Part shown: piece after piece, positions 37,270-45,602 of the stretch
Numbering within the stretch: position 1 is the stretch's first letter
Layout: every line of letters begins with the position of its first letter
Program-made: the position numbers and the translations under genes
Source of the DNA: Micromonospora cremea
GTDB lineage: Bacteria; Actinomycetota; Actinomycetes; Mycobacteriales; Micromonosporaceae
Direction: 5' to 3'
NCBI RefSeq assembly: GCF_900143515.1
Contig: NZ_FSQT01000001.1
Location: 1,488,001-1,552,000, forward strand
DNA: 64,000 bases
The notes under the pieces: generated by a model
Told to the model about the DNA's origin: nothing
The model's database searches: none
The model's input: the letters and a program-made list of their open reading frames with translations, nothing else

Positions 37270-40071
37270 ATGTCGAGCCCCGCCGAGCGGTACGCCGCGG
37301 CGCGCCGCCGGGCCGCGCAGGCCTCACAGTTCCCGGCGCTGGACGAGTTCGCCCTTGACCTGGGGTTCGATCTCGACGACTTCCAGCGGGAGGCGTGCCA
37401 GTCCCTGGAGCGGGGCAGCGGGGTGCTGGTCTGCGCCCCCACCGGCGCCGGCAAGACCGTGGTCGGCGAGTTCGCCGTACACCTGGCGCTGCGCGGGCGG
37501 CCCGGCGACCCGGCGGCGGCCGACGACCCGGCGGCACCGCCGACCCGGCGCAAGTGCTTCTACACCACACCGATCAAGGCGCTGTCCAACCAGAAGTACC
37601 ACGACCTGGTCGCCCGGTACGGCGCCGAGCAGGTCGGCCTGCTCACCGGCGACAACGCCATCAACGGCGACGCGCCGGTGGTGGTGATGACCACCGAGGT
37701 GCTGCGCAACATGCTCTACGCGGGCTCCAGCACGCTGCAGGGGCTGGCCTACGTGGTGATGGACGAGGTGCACTACCTCGCCGACCGGTTCCGCGGCGGG
37801 GTGTGGGAAGAGGTGATCATCCACCTGCCTGCCTCGGTCACCCTGGTCTCGTTGTCGGCGACCGTCTCCAACGCCGAGGAGTTCGCCGACTGGCTGGTCA
37901 CCGTGCGCGGCGAGACCGCGGTGGTGGTCAGCGAGCACCGGCCGGTGCCGCTGTGGCAGCACATGCTGGTCGGCAAGCGGATGTTCGACCTGTTCCACGA
38001 CGCCGACGCCGCCCGCAAGCACGACGTCCACCCGGAGCTGCTGCGCTACACCCGCGACACCATGCGCCGCCTGGAGCTGGGCGAGGGCCGCAGCGCCGGG
38101 CCCGGCGCCGGCCGGCGGGGCCCGCGCTGGCGCGGCCCGATGCGCCCGGACATCGTCGACCGGCTGGACCGGGAGGGTCTGCTCCCGGCGATCCTGTTCA
38201 TCTTCAGTCGGGCCGGCTGCGCCGCCGCGGTGCAGCAGTGCCTCGCCGCCGGGCTGCGGCTCACCTCGCCCGAGGAGCGGGCCGAGATCCGCCGCGTGGT
38301 CGAGTCCCGGGTGACCGCCATCCCCGGCGAGGACCTGTCGGTGCTGGGCTACTGGGAGTGGCTCGACGGGTTGGAGCGCGGCCTGGCCGCCCACCACGCC
38401 GGCATGCTCCCGGTTTTCAAGGAGATCGTCGAGGAGCTGTTCGTCCGAGGCCTGGTCAAGGCCGTCTTCGCCACCGAGACCCTCGCGCTGGGCATCAACA
38501 TGCCGGCCCGCTGCGTGGTCCTGGAACGGCTGGTCAAATACAACGGCGAAGCGCACGTCGACCTGACCCCGGGGGAGTACACGCAGCTCACCGGGCGGGC
38601 CGGCCGGCGCGGCATCGACGTGGAGGGGCACGCCGTGGTGGTGTGGTCCCCGGAGACCGACCCGCGGCACGTCGCCGGGCTCGCCTCCACCCGCACCTAC
38701 CCGCTGCGCTCCAGCTTCCGGCCCTCGTACAACATGGCGGTCAACCTCGTCGGCACGGTCGGCGCGGAGCCCGCCCGGGCCCTGCTGGAGTCCTCGTTCG
38801 CCCAGTTCCAGGCGGACCGGTCGGTGGTCGGCCTGGCCCGGCAGGTGCAGCGCAACACCGAGACCATCGAGGCGTACGGCGCGGAGGCCGCCTGCCACCA
38901 CGGCGACTTCGACGAGTACTTCGCGCTGCGGGTGGCGATCGCCGACCGGGAGAAGGCCATCGCCCGGCAGGGGCAGACCCAGCGCAAGGCCGCCGCGGTG
39001 GCTTCGCTGGAGCGGCTGCGGGTCGGCGACGTGATCCGGGTGCCGGCGGGCCGGCGGGCCGGGCTGGCCGTGGTGCTGGACCCGGCGACCGGTGGCTTCG
39101 GCGAGCCCCGGCCGCTCGTGCTCACGCAGGACCGCTGGGCCGGGCGGGTCAGCCCGGGCGACTTCACCACCCCGGCCGAAGTGCTGGCCCGGATCCGGGT
39201 GCCCAAGCACTTCAACCACCGCTCGCCGGCCGCCCGGCGTGACCTCGCCGCCGAGGTCAGCGGCACCGGACTGGACCGGCACGGCGGCCGGCGGGGTGGG
39301 CGTTCCCGGCAGGTGACCGGCGAGGACCACCAGCTCACCCAGCTCCGCACCGAGCTACGTCACCACCCCTGCCACGCCTGCCCGGAGCGGGAGGAGCACG
39401 CCCGGTGGGCCGAGCGGCGCCGGCGTTTGGAGCGCGACACCGAGGAGCTGCGTGAGCGGGTCTCCGGCCGTACCGGGTCCCTCGCGCGGACATTCGACCG
39501 GATCGTGGCGCTGCTGACCGACCGGGGCTACCTCACCGGCGACGGCGCGGTCACCGACGCCGGTCGGATGCTCGGCCGGATCTGGACGGAAGCGGACCTG
39601 CTGGTCGCCGAGTGCCTGCGCCGGGGGGTGTGGGACGGGCTGTCGCCGGCCGAGCTGGCCGCCGCCGTGTCCGTGGTGGTCTTCGAGGCGCGCCGCGACG
39701 TCGACGAGCGGGCGTCGCTGCCGCGCGGACCGGTGGCCGACGCGGTCGACGAGACGCTGAAGCTGTGGGGCGAGATCGAGGCCGACGAGGCGGCGCGCGG
39801 GCTGACCGCGACCCGGGAGCCGGACCTCGGCTTCGCCTGGCCGGTCTACCGGTGGGCCCGTGGTGACGCGCTGGCCAAGGTGCTCGGCAGCGGTCACGAG
39901 ATCGACGGTGAGATGCCGGCCGGCGACTTCGTCCGCTGGGCGCGCCAGGTGGTCGACCTGCTGGGTCAGCTGGCCGACTCCGGCGGCGCGTCACCGGACC
40001 TGCGCTCCACCGCCCGGCAGGCGATCGCGGCCATCAACAGAGGTGTGCTGGCGTATCACACCTCTGCCTGA
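37270..40071 (+). CDS. helY: Ski2-like DEAD/DEAH-box helicase HelY
   Basis: Large superfamily 2 RNA helicase, 933 aa. Motif I APTGAGKT (56-63), Ia TTPIKALSNQKY, motif II DEVH (165-168), motif III SLSATVSNAEEFADWL, motif VI QLTGRAGRRGIDVEG. An insertion of basic/Gly residues at about 275-300 and the C-terminal DSHCT-like helical domain (about 780-920) are typical of Ski2/Mtr4 relatives. Function in bacteria is not settled; RNA unwinding is inferred. It closes the conserved paf-tat-helY backbone, as Rv2092c does in M. tuberculosis. Confidence 0.93.
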   Translation: MSSPAERYAAARRRAAQASQFPALDEFALDLGFDLDDFQREACQSLERGSGVLVCAPTGAGKTVVGEFAVHLALRGRPGDPAAADDPAAPPTRRKCFYTTPIKALSNQKYHDLVARYGAEQVGLLTGDNAINGDAPVVVMTTEVLRNMLYAGSSTLQGLAYVVMDEVHYLADRFRGGVWEEVIIHLPASVTLVSLSATVSNAEEFADWLVTVRGETAVVVSEHRPVPLWQHMLVGKRMFDLFHDADAARKHDVHPELLRYTRDTMRRLELGEGRSAGPGAGRRGPRWRGPMRPDIVDRLDREGLLPAILFIFSRAGCAAAVQQCLAAGLRLTSPEERAEIRRVVESRVTAIPGEDLSVLGYWEWLDGLERGLAAHHAGMLPVFKEIVEELFVRGLVKAVFATETLALGINMPARCVVLERLVKYNGEAHVDLTPGEYTQLTGRAGRRGIDVEGHAVVVWSPETDPRHVAGLASTRTYPLRSSFRPSYNMAVNLVGTVGAEPARALLESSFAQFQADRSVVGLARQVQRNTETIEAYGAEAACHHGDFDEYFALRVAIADREKAIARQGQTQRKAAAVASLERLRVGDVIRVPAGRRAGLAVVLDPATGGFGEPRPLVLTQDRWAGRVSPGDFTTPAEVLARIRVPKHFNHRSPAARRDLAAEVSGTGLDRHGGRRGGRSRQVTGEDHQLTQLRTELRHHPCHACPEREEHARWAERRRRLERDTEELRERVSGRTGSLARTFDRIVALLTDRGYLTGDGAVTDAGRMLGRIWTEADLLVAECLRRGVWDGLSPAELAAAVSVVVFEARRDVDERASLPRGPVADAVDETLKLWGEIEADEAARGLTATREPDLGFAWPVYRWARGDALAKVLGSGHEIDGEMPAGDFVRWARQVVDLLGQLADSGGASPDLRSTARQAIAAINRGVLAYHTSA

Positions 40072-40118
40072 TCACTTTCGGTCACCGTCGTCGGCGAACC
40101 GACGCATCGGACGGTCAC

Positions 40119-40162
40119 CGCGACAGCACCCCCCCCCGGATAGCCCGGGGGGTGCTGTCGCG
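40119..40162. terminator. 16-bp hairpin after helY
   Basis: CGCGACAGCACCCCCC (40119-40134) pairs with its exact complement at 40147-40162; the run of nine C in the left arm lets the stem slip. Confidence 0.85.
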
Positions 40163-40236
40163 CCTGTTCGGAGCACCCCTGATCATTGCCCCGGCGCTTC
40201 CTCTACGCGCCGGTAACGAACGGGGAGAAGGCCGCC

Positions 40237-41121
40237 ATGGCGGAGATCAATCACTTTGAGTACGGGTGGATCACGCCCGCGCTGAGCTACGCGCTGTCCG
40301 TGCTCGGTTCGGTCCTCGGGCTGATCTGCGCCGGGCGTATCCGCACCGCCGGCACCGCCGGCCAGCGTGCGTGGTGGGGGTTGCTGGCCGCCTGGGCCCT
40401 CGGCGGCACCGCCATCTGGGCGATGCACTTCATGGCCATGCTCGGCTTCGCCGTCGCCGGCACCCGTATCCGGTACGACGTGCCGCTCACCGCGGCCAGC
40501 ACGGCCATCGCCGTCGTGGCGGTCGGCATCGGCCTGGCCATCGTGGGCACCGGCCGGCTGAACCCGGTACGGCTGATCGCCGGCGGGATCTTCACCGGGG
40601 TTGGTGTGGCCGCCATGCACTACAGCGGGATGGCGGCGATGCGCCTGAACGGCAGCCTCGGCTACGACACGACCCGGGTCGCGCTCTCGGTGGCGATCGC
40701 TATCGTGGCGGCCACCGTCGCGCTGTGGCTCGCGATGACCGTCCGGCGGCCGCTGGCGATCTTCGCCTCCGCGCTGGTGATGGGCATTGCCGTGAACGGC
40801 ATGCACTTCACCGGCATGAGCGCCCTCTCGGTGCACCAGCACGAGGAGCAGGGTGAGATCACCGGCACCGGGATGAGCACGCTCCTGGTGCCGATCGTGC
40901 TGGCGGTGATCTTCGGCGTGGTCGGTCTGCTCTACGCCCTGCTCGCCGCGCCGACCGACGACGACCGGGCCGCCGCCGCGTACCTGGACGGTCGGCGGGC
41001 CCCGGAGCCGGCCGCCGCGGCACCGGTCGTCGCCCCGGACCCGGTCGGGCTGCGCGCCCGCTCCACGCTCGGCCAGCCCGGCACCCCGTTCCCGTCCCGT
41101 CGGGAGACGCCACCCCGCTGA
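40237..41121 (+). CDS. Stand-alone MHYT-domain membrane protein
   Basis: 294 aa with seven predicted helices. Three MHYT repeats are seen: AMHFMAM, AMHYSGM and GMHFTGM, whose Met/His pairs are proposed to bind copper and to sense O2, CO or NO. Most MHYT proteins carry GGDEF/EAL or kinase output domains; this one ends with a soluble Pro/Ala/Arg-rich tail of about 60 residues and no output domain. ATG at 40237 has GGAGAAGG about 6 nt upstream. Partner unknown. Confidence 0.9.
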   Translation: MAEINHFEYGWITPALSYALSVLGSVLGLICAGRIRTAGTAGQRAWWGLLAAWALGGTAIWAMHFMAMLGFAVAGTRIRYDVPLTAASTAIAVVAVGIGLAIVGTGRLNPVRLIAGGIFTGVGVAAMHYSGMAAMRLNGSLGYDTTRVALSVAIAIVAATVALWLAMTVRRPLAIFASALVMGIAVNGMHFTGMSALSVHQHEEQGEITGTGMSTLLVPIVLAVIFGVVGLLYALLAAPTDDDRAAAAYLDGRRAPEPAAAAPVVAPDPVGLRARSTLGQPGTPFPSRRETPPR

Positions 41122-41158
41122 CCGCGACCGGGCGGCGCGGAACGGGTCGACAGTGTGG

Positions 41159-41206
41159 GGGCCACCAGGGCGCGCGCCGAGATTCGGTGCACCGCCCTGG
41201 TGGCCC
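41159..41206. terminator. 14-bp hairpin between convergent genes
   Basis: GGGCCACCAGGGCG (41159-41172) pairs with its exact complement at 41193-41206; the loop is 20 nt. It serves the MHYT gene and the minus-strand secreted-protein gene. Confidence 0.75.
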
Positions 41207-41231
41207 GCTGCTGTGGCTCAGCCGACGCGGG

Positions 41232-41606
41232 TCAGACCTGGGTCTGGTTCGGACACCACACGCCGGATCCGTAGTCCTTCAGCAGGTCGTCGCGGATTTA
41301 GCCGCCGACCCTGGCCTGCACGTTGGCGACGTAGGTCCACGTGTCGACCCCGTTGATGTCCAGCGCGTAGCAGTGGTAGTCGAGCGACTGGCTGGAGTAC
41401 GAGACACCGGACTCCGCGCAGCGGGTGCTGGACCCGACGCGCATGTTGGCGGCCCCGGTGGTGTCGAGGTCCGGCGGAGCGCTTCGTCCGCAGCTCCAGT
41501 GCGCCGAGGCCTGCGTCGGAGCGGCGATCGCGCCAGCGAACGCGCCCGCGGCGACAACTGCGATCGCTGTTGCGACGGTGAAAGGTCGGAGAGCTTCTCT
41601 GGTCAC
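41232..41606 (-). pseudogene. Secreted SH3-like protein with an in-frame stop
   Basis: GTG at 41606 begins a Sec signal peptide (TVATAIAVVAAGAFAGAIAAPTQASA) and a small Cys-containing domain: RVGSSTRCAESG, YHCYALDINGVDTWTYVANVQARVGG. A TAA at 41300-41298 ends it at 102 aa. The same frame goes on for 21 more codons as IRDDLLKDYGSGVWCPN to a TGA at 41232; this tail, with its Cys, is the normal end of such SH3-like secreted proteins. One base change (TAC to TAA) explains the stop. The short form may still be exported. Confidence 0.65.
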
Positions 41607-41677
41607 GCTTCCTCCGATCGCTCTGCGTAATGACCGGGTGCGACGGTGATGGCGATTCTGATTGCGCGGGCTTCATG

Positions 41678-41707
41678 CCTAGAACTACTATGCATTGCAG
41701 ATCTAGG
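41678..41707. promoter_or_regulatory. Dyad upstream of padR, candidate autoregulatory operator
   Basis: CCTAGA (41678-41683) and TCTAGG (41702-41707) are exact inverted repeats 18 nt apart, ending 13 nt before the PadR ATG. PadR regulators commonly repress their own operon from such a place. The sequence is AT-richer than its surroundings. Confidence 0.5.
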
Positions 41708-41720
41708 TATAGGTGGTCCC

Positions 41721-42095
41721 ATGCACATCACCAAGGACCTCGTGGCGGCCTCGGCGACACCACTCGTGCTGGGGATCCTCGCCGAGGGCGAGAGCTACGG
41801 CTACGCGATCCTCAAGCAGGTCAACGACCTCTCGGGCGGGCAACTGGAGTGGACCGACGGCCTGCTCTACCCACTGCTGCACCGCCTGGAGCGGCTCGGC
41901 CACGTCGAGTCGGCCTGGGAGACCCCGGCGGGAGGGCGACGCCGGAAGTACTACCGCATCACCGACCAGGGCCGGGCCGAGCTCGCCGAGCAGCGCCGCC
42001 AGTGGGCCGCCGTCGTCGACGCCCTGTGGGGCGTCTGGAGCACGACACAGTCCATCAAGCCGATCGCGGTACCGGCATGGGGGTCGGGACTATGA
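41721..42095 (+). CDS. PadR-family transcriptional regulator
   Basis: 124-aa winged-helix repressor. LVLGILAEGESYGYAILKQVNDLSGG, WTDGLLYPLLHRLERLGHVESAWE and GRRRKYYRITDQGRAELAEQ are the PadR N-terminal domain end to end; a single C-terminal dimer helix follows. ATG at 41721 has AGGTGG 4-5 nt upstream. Its stop overlaps the next ATG (ATGA). PadR plus a HAAS-type membrane protein is a recurrent module, often tied to envelope stress or drugs. Confidence 0.92.
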   Translation: MHITKDLVAASATPLVLGILAEGESYGYAILKQVNDLSGGQLEWTDGLLYPLLHRLERLGHVESAWETPAGGRRRKYYRITDQGRAELAEQRRQWAAVVDALWGVWSTTQSIKPIAVPAWGSGL

Positions 42096-43459
42096 CCGTC
42101 GACAACGATCTGGAGGGCCAGATCGCCGAGTGGCGGGCCTACATCCACCGCCGCCGGGAGCTGCACCACACCGATGCCGAGGAGCTGGAGGACCACCTTC
42201 GCAGCCGGATCGCCGAGCTGACCGAGGCCGGCCTGCGGGCCGACGAATCTTTCCTCATCGCTGTCAAGCGCATGGGCAGCCTCGATGACCTGTCGCGGGA
42301 GTTCGCCCGCGAGCACTCCGAGCGCCTATGGAAACAACTCGTGCTGCCCGGCGAGCCGGACGCGCCCACCGCCGCCCGCTCCCGTCGCGAGTTGCCCGTC
42401 ATGGTGCTCTGTGCGGCCGTCGCGGCGCTCGCGATCAAGGTGCCGTCCTGGTTCGGGCTCGACCTGTCCGGGGACGACGACGCCGGCTTCTACGCGCGAA
42501 ATGCCAGCCTCTTCGCGCTGCCGGCCCTTGCGGCGTACTTCGCCTGGCACCGCCGCGTCGGTCCTCGCGTCATCGGGGCGCTCGCGTTGCTGTTCGTTCT
42601 CGGCGCGGTCGCCGCGAACGCGTACCCGCTGGCCGACGGCTCGCAGACCATGGTGCTCACCGCGATCCACCTGCCGTTGGCGCTGTGGCTGGTTGTCGGC
42701 GTCGCCTACGCGGGCGGCGACTGGCGATCAGACCGGCGGCGAATGGACTTCATCCGGTTCACCGGGGAGTGGCTGATCTACTTCGTCCTCATCGGACTCG
42801 GTGGGGGCGTGCTCACGGGCTTCACGGTGAACGCCTTCGCAGCCATCGGCCTGGACGCGGAGGGATTCGTCCAATCGTGGCTGCTGCCGTGCGGCGCCAT
42901 GGCCGCGGTCATCGTGTCGGCATGGCTGGTGGAGGCCAAGCAGAGCGTCATTGAGAACATGGCGCCGGTACTGACCCGGGTCTTCACGCCGCTCTTCACG
43001 GCCGCCCTGCTGGCCTTCCTGGTCGCCGTCGTCTGGACCACCAACGGCATCGACGTCGAGCGCGACGCGCTCATCCTCTTCGACCTGCTGCTCGTCCTCG
43101 TGCTGGGCATGCTGTTGTACGCCATCTCCGCCCGCGACCTGACGGCCCGACCCGGCCTCTTCGACCGCTTGCAGCTCGCGCTCGTCGTCAGCGCTCTGAT
43201 CATTGACGTCCTGGTGCTGGCGGCGATCACGGGCCGGATCACCGAATGGGGCTTCAGCCCCAACAAGACCGCGGCACTGGGCGAGAACCTCGTCCTGCTC
43301 GCCAACCTGGCGTGGTCGGCATGGCTGTACCTCGGCTTCGTGCGTGGCCGCATGCCCTTCGCCCGCCTGGAACGGTGGCAGACCCGTTACGTGATCGTGT
43401 ACGCCGGGTGGGCCTGGGCGGTCGTCCTCGCCTTCCCGCCCCTGTTCGGCTTCGCCTGA
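42092..43459 (+). CDS. Polytopic membrane protein with N-terminal HAAS/permease-prefix domain
   Basis: 455 aa. The first about 80 residues are a soluble helical domain (IAEWRAYIHRRRELHHTDAEELEDHLR, then SFLIAVKRMGSLDDLSREFAREHSERLW), the HAAS-like prefix seen after PadR genes. About ten membrane helices follow. The membrane part may belong to the DUF4153 type; I am not sure. No transport or catalytic motif is visible. It is co-transcribed with PadR. Confidence 0.8.
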   Translation: MTVDNDLEGQIAEWRAYIHRRRELHHTDAEELEDHLRSRIAELTEAGLRADESFLIAVKRMGSLDDLSREFAREHSERLWKQLVLPGEPDAPTAARSRRELPVMVLCAAVAALAIKVPSWFGLDLSGDDDAGFYARNASLFALPALAAYFAWHRRVGPRVIGALALLFVLGAVAANAYPLADGSQTMVLTAIHLPLALWLVVGVAYAGGDWRSDRRRMDFIRFTGEWLIYFVLIGLGGGVLTGFTVNAFAAIGLDAEGFVQSWLLPCGAMAAVIVSAWLVEAKQSVIENMAPVLTRVFTPLFTAALLAFLVAVVWTTNGIDVERDALILFDLLLVLVLGMLLYAISARDLTARPGLFDRLQLALVVSALIIDVLVLAAITGRITEWGFSPNKTAALGENLVLLANLAWSAWLYLGFVRGRMPFARLERWQTRYVIVYAGWAWAVVLAFPPLFGFA

Positions 43460-43547
43460 GCGGCAGACGCGGCTGTGCCCCCGTGGCTGCGGTCCCACCG
43501 CCCCGGTTCACGCGGGTCGAGGCGTCACGGCGGGTGGTGATCCTCGG

Positions 43548-43847
43548 TCACCGCCGGCTACGCCGCTGACCGCTGAGCCGCAGTGTGTTGCAGACGTCGA
43601 AGACACCGGGCACGTCGTAGGCGAGTTCCGCGGCGACCTGCCGCGTCTCCGAGTCGCTCACCACGCCGGTGAGGATGACGACCCGGTTCTGTACGCAGAC
43701 GCTGATCTGCTGGCGCCGTGTCGTCCAGTCGACGCTCAGCCGCTGCGCGACCAGCGCCTCGATCCGCACGTCCTCGCGGTCCTGCTCGAACTGGTTCGAG
43801 GCGTCGGCGAACCAGTTCTCGTCGGGTAGTGGCCAGGGCATGTACAC
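43548..43847 (-). CDS. BON-domain protein
   Basis: 99 aa. DVRIEALVAQRLSVDWTTRRQQISVCVQNRVVILTGVVSDSETRQVAAELAYDVPGVFDVCNTLRL is one BON domain, a phospholipid- or envelope-associated fold often induced by osmotic or general stress. There is no signal peptide. GTG at 43847 has AAGGAG 5 nt upstream. It lies in a group of stress-type genes (GlsB, STAS). Confidence 0.87.
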   Translation of the reverse strand: MYMPWPLPDENWFADASNQFEQDREDVRIEALVAQRLSVDWTTRRQQISVCVQNRVVILTGVVSDSETRQVAAELAYDVPGVFDVCNTLRLSGQRRSRR

Positions 43848-43937
43848 GTGAGCTCCTTGATCGTGGGCGGGCCAGGTCCGGAGTGCTGGCCGTGCTGCCG
43901 GATGGCCTTCCGGTGCCGGCGCTGTCTCGTCTCGGAT

Positions 43938-44213
43938 TCACGTGGAGTCGGAGCGTTCTGAGCTGGCGGTGGCGACGACCAGCACCACGGCGATGCCGGC
44001 GAGACCGACCTCGATGATCACGGCCAGGAGGTTGAGGGCGTGGGTGTCGACGCCCGCGAGACGGGCGACGATGGTGCCGGCCAGCGCCGCGACGACCCCG
44101 ACGGCCACGGTCAGCCACATCGGGGCCTCCCGACGTCCTGGGATGATGAGCCTGCCGAGCAGGCCGATGGTGACGCCGACGAGGAGCGCGGTGACGAGGC
44201 CGGTGATGGTCAT
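43938..44213 (-). CDS. GlsB/YeaQ/YmgE-family stress membrane protein
   Basis: 91 aa, three predicted helices, with the Gly-rich first helix (GLVTALLVGVTIGLLGRLIIPG) and PMWLTVAVGVVAALAGTIVA, as in the transglycosylase-associated/GlsB family. Members are general-stress membrane proteins of unknown mechanism. It is 90 nt upstream of the BON gene on the same strand. Confidence 0.88.
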   Translation of the reverse strand: MTITGLVTALLVGVTIGLLGRLIIPGRREAPMWLTVAVGVVAALAGTIVARLAGVDTHALNLLAVIIEVGLAGIAVVLVVATASSERSDST

Positions 44214-44265
44214 GCGCTCTCCTCAGGTGTCGGTTGTCGCTGCCGGTGACGAGGGTCGGCGTCGA

Positions 44266-44877
44266 TCAGGATCGGGCGGCCGTCGCAGTGGAGGCCGTGT
44301 GGCCGGACACCGGGCCCTGGGACAGTTGGGCGAGGGCCTCGTCGCGGCTCTCGAAGACAGGGAAGGCCCGGTCCAGACGCATGGTGTGCAGGACGGTGCG
44401 GACGAACCGCGACGGCGCGGCCAGGCACAGCGTGACGCCGCGGTCGCGGGCCTCGCGGTGGGCGCGGACGAGCAGACCGAGGTCGATGGAGTCGATGAGG
44501 TGCACTCGGGTCAGGTCGACCACGAGGTGTCCTTCCACCTCGGCCGCGTGACGCAGGGCGGCGCGCAGGCTGTCACCGGTGTCGAGATCGACGTCACCGG
44601 TGGCGGCGACGGTCAGGTCGTCGAGATGGTCGATGCCGAGGATGCCGCCGGGACCGTGGTTGTCGTACGACGCGTGACCGCCACCAGGGATCGGCAGCAG
44701 GCTGCAGTGCGGGCAGCGGTGCGGGCCGGTGGCGAACGGGGAGCCACTCCAGCCGTGTTCGGACACCAGGGTCCAGACGACCTCGGCGTCGGGGAGCACA
44801 CACGCGGTGGCCCTGATGGAGTCGCCGCAGGTGTCGCAGATCAGTGTCATCAGGTGATCGTCCGGGACGACGGTCAT
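44266..44877 (-). CDS. STAS-domain anti-anti-sigma-like protein with N-terminal zinc ribbon
   Basis: 203 aa. An N-terminal region has CDTC (14-17) and CPHC (55-58), two Cys pairs fit to bind zinc. The STAS domain (about 85-190) has GDVDLDTGDSLRAALRHA and HLVVDLTRVHLIDSIDLGLL; Ser130 in IDSID corresponds to the phosphorylated Ser of SpoIIAA. Such a protein would release a sigma factor from a kinase anti-sigma. ATG at 44877 has AGGAAGGA upstream. Confidence 0.88.
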   Translation of the reverse strand: MTVVPDDHLMTLICDTCGDSIRATACVLPDAEVVWTLVSEHGWSGSPFATGPHRCPHCSLLPIPGGGHASYDNHGPGGILGIDHLDDLTVAATGDVDLDTGDSLRAALRHAAEVEGHLVVDLTRVHLIDSIDLGLLVRAHREARDRGVTLCLAAPSRFVRTVLHTMRLDRAFPVFESRDEALAQLSQGPVSGHTASTATAARS

Positions 44878-45032
44878 TCTGCTGGTCCTTCCTGGGCCCG
44901 CGTCCGTCGGTTCGGCGGGCACGGCTTTCGGGGTGGGGCTGCGGCGGTGGTCCGGCTCCCGCGCTCGACGTGTCAGGCGCCGGCGCGGCGGTCCCGCCCG
45001 GTGGTGGCCAGGACGACGACCTGGCGGGCTCG

Positions 45033-45449
45033 TCACTGAGAGGTGGCCACGGATGCTCGGCCATGGGCGACCAGAGCCGGCTGCGCCGAGGCGGGTTCTT
45101 GTCCCGTCGCCGGAGTGCCTGGCGCTGACGACGGGGGATCGGTGACGATCGGCAGGACCTGGTCCAGACGGGCAGTGTGCAGGATCCGCCGGATGCGGGG
45201 GTTCGGGTTGCGGATGGTGAGGACCCCGGCGGTACGGGCCAGCCGCCGGTGCACCTCGAGCAGCAGGCCGATGGCAGCGGCATCGATGTGCCGGCACCTG
45301 GACAGGTCGACCACGACCTGCGCGGGATCCAAGGCAAGCAACCGGTCGAACACGGCTCCGGCCGCCGGCAGGCAGGCCCGGTCGAGTTCGGTGACGCGTA
45401 CCTCGACCAGCGGCAACGTGCACGGCGTAGGTGCTGGTGGTCCTGTCAC
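45033..45449 (-). CDS. STAS-domain protein lacking the phosphorylatable Ser
   Basis: 138 aa. ALDPAQVVVDLSRCRHIDAAAIGLLLEVHRRL is the STAS core, but the Ser that anti-sigma kinases phosphorylate is Ala (D56-A57-A58). It may therefore be permanently in the active, binding form, or act in another way. GTG at 45449 has GGAAGGGG about 6 nt upstream. It is followed by the second STAS gene on the same strand after 155 nt. Confidence 0.88.
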   Translation of the reverse strand: MTGPPAPTPCTLPLVEVRVTELDRACLPAAGAVFDRLLALDPAQVVVDLSRCRHIDAAAIGLLLEVHRRLARTAGVLTIRNPNPRIRRILHTARLDQVLPIVTDPPSSAPGTPATGQEPASAQPALVAHGRASVATSQ

Positions 45450-45602
45450 GGGCGTACCCCTTCCCTTTCCGGACCGGTCGCTTACGACCGTGCCGTGCCG
45501 GCTTGGCGGTCACCACGCGGATCTATGACAGTTGCGTGACAAATCCGCCAGCCGGCCGGCACGGTTGGCCGCGTGGTCGGTGGCCTGGGGATGATGCCGG
45601 GT

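Noticed and set aside
44878-45516. Upstream extension of the zinc-ribbon STAS frame
   Set aside because: It would cover the neighbouring STAS gene in another frame; the ATG at 44877 has a strong ribosome site.
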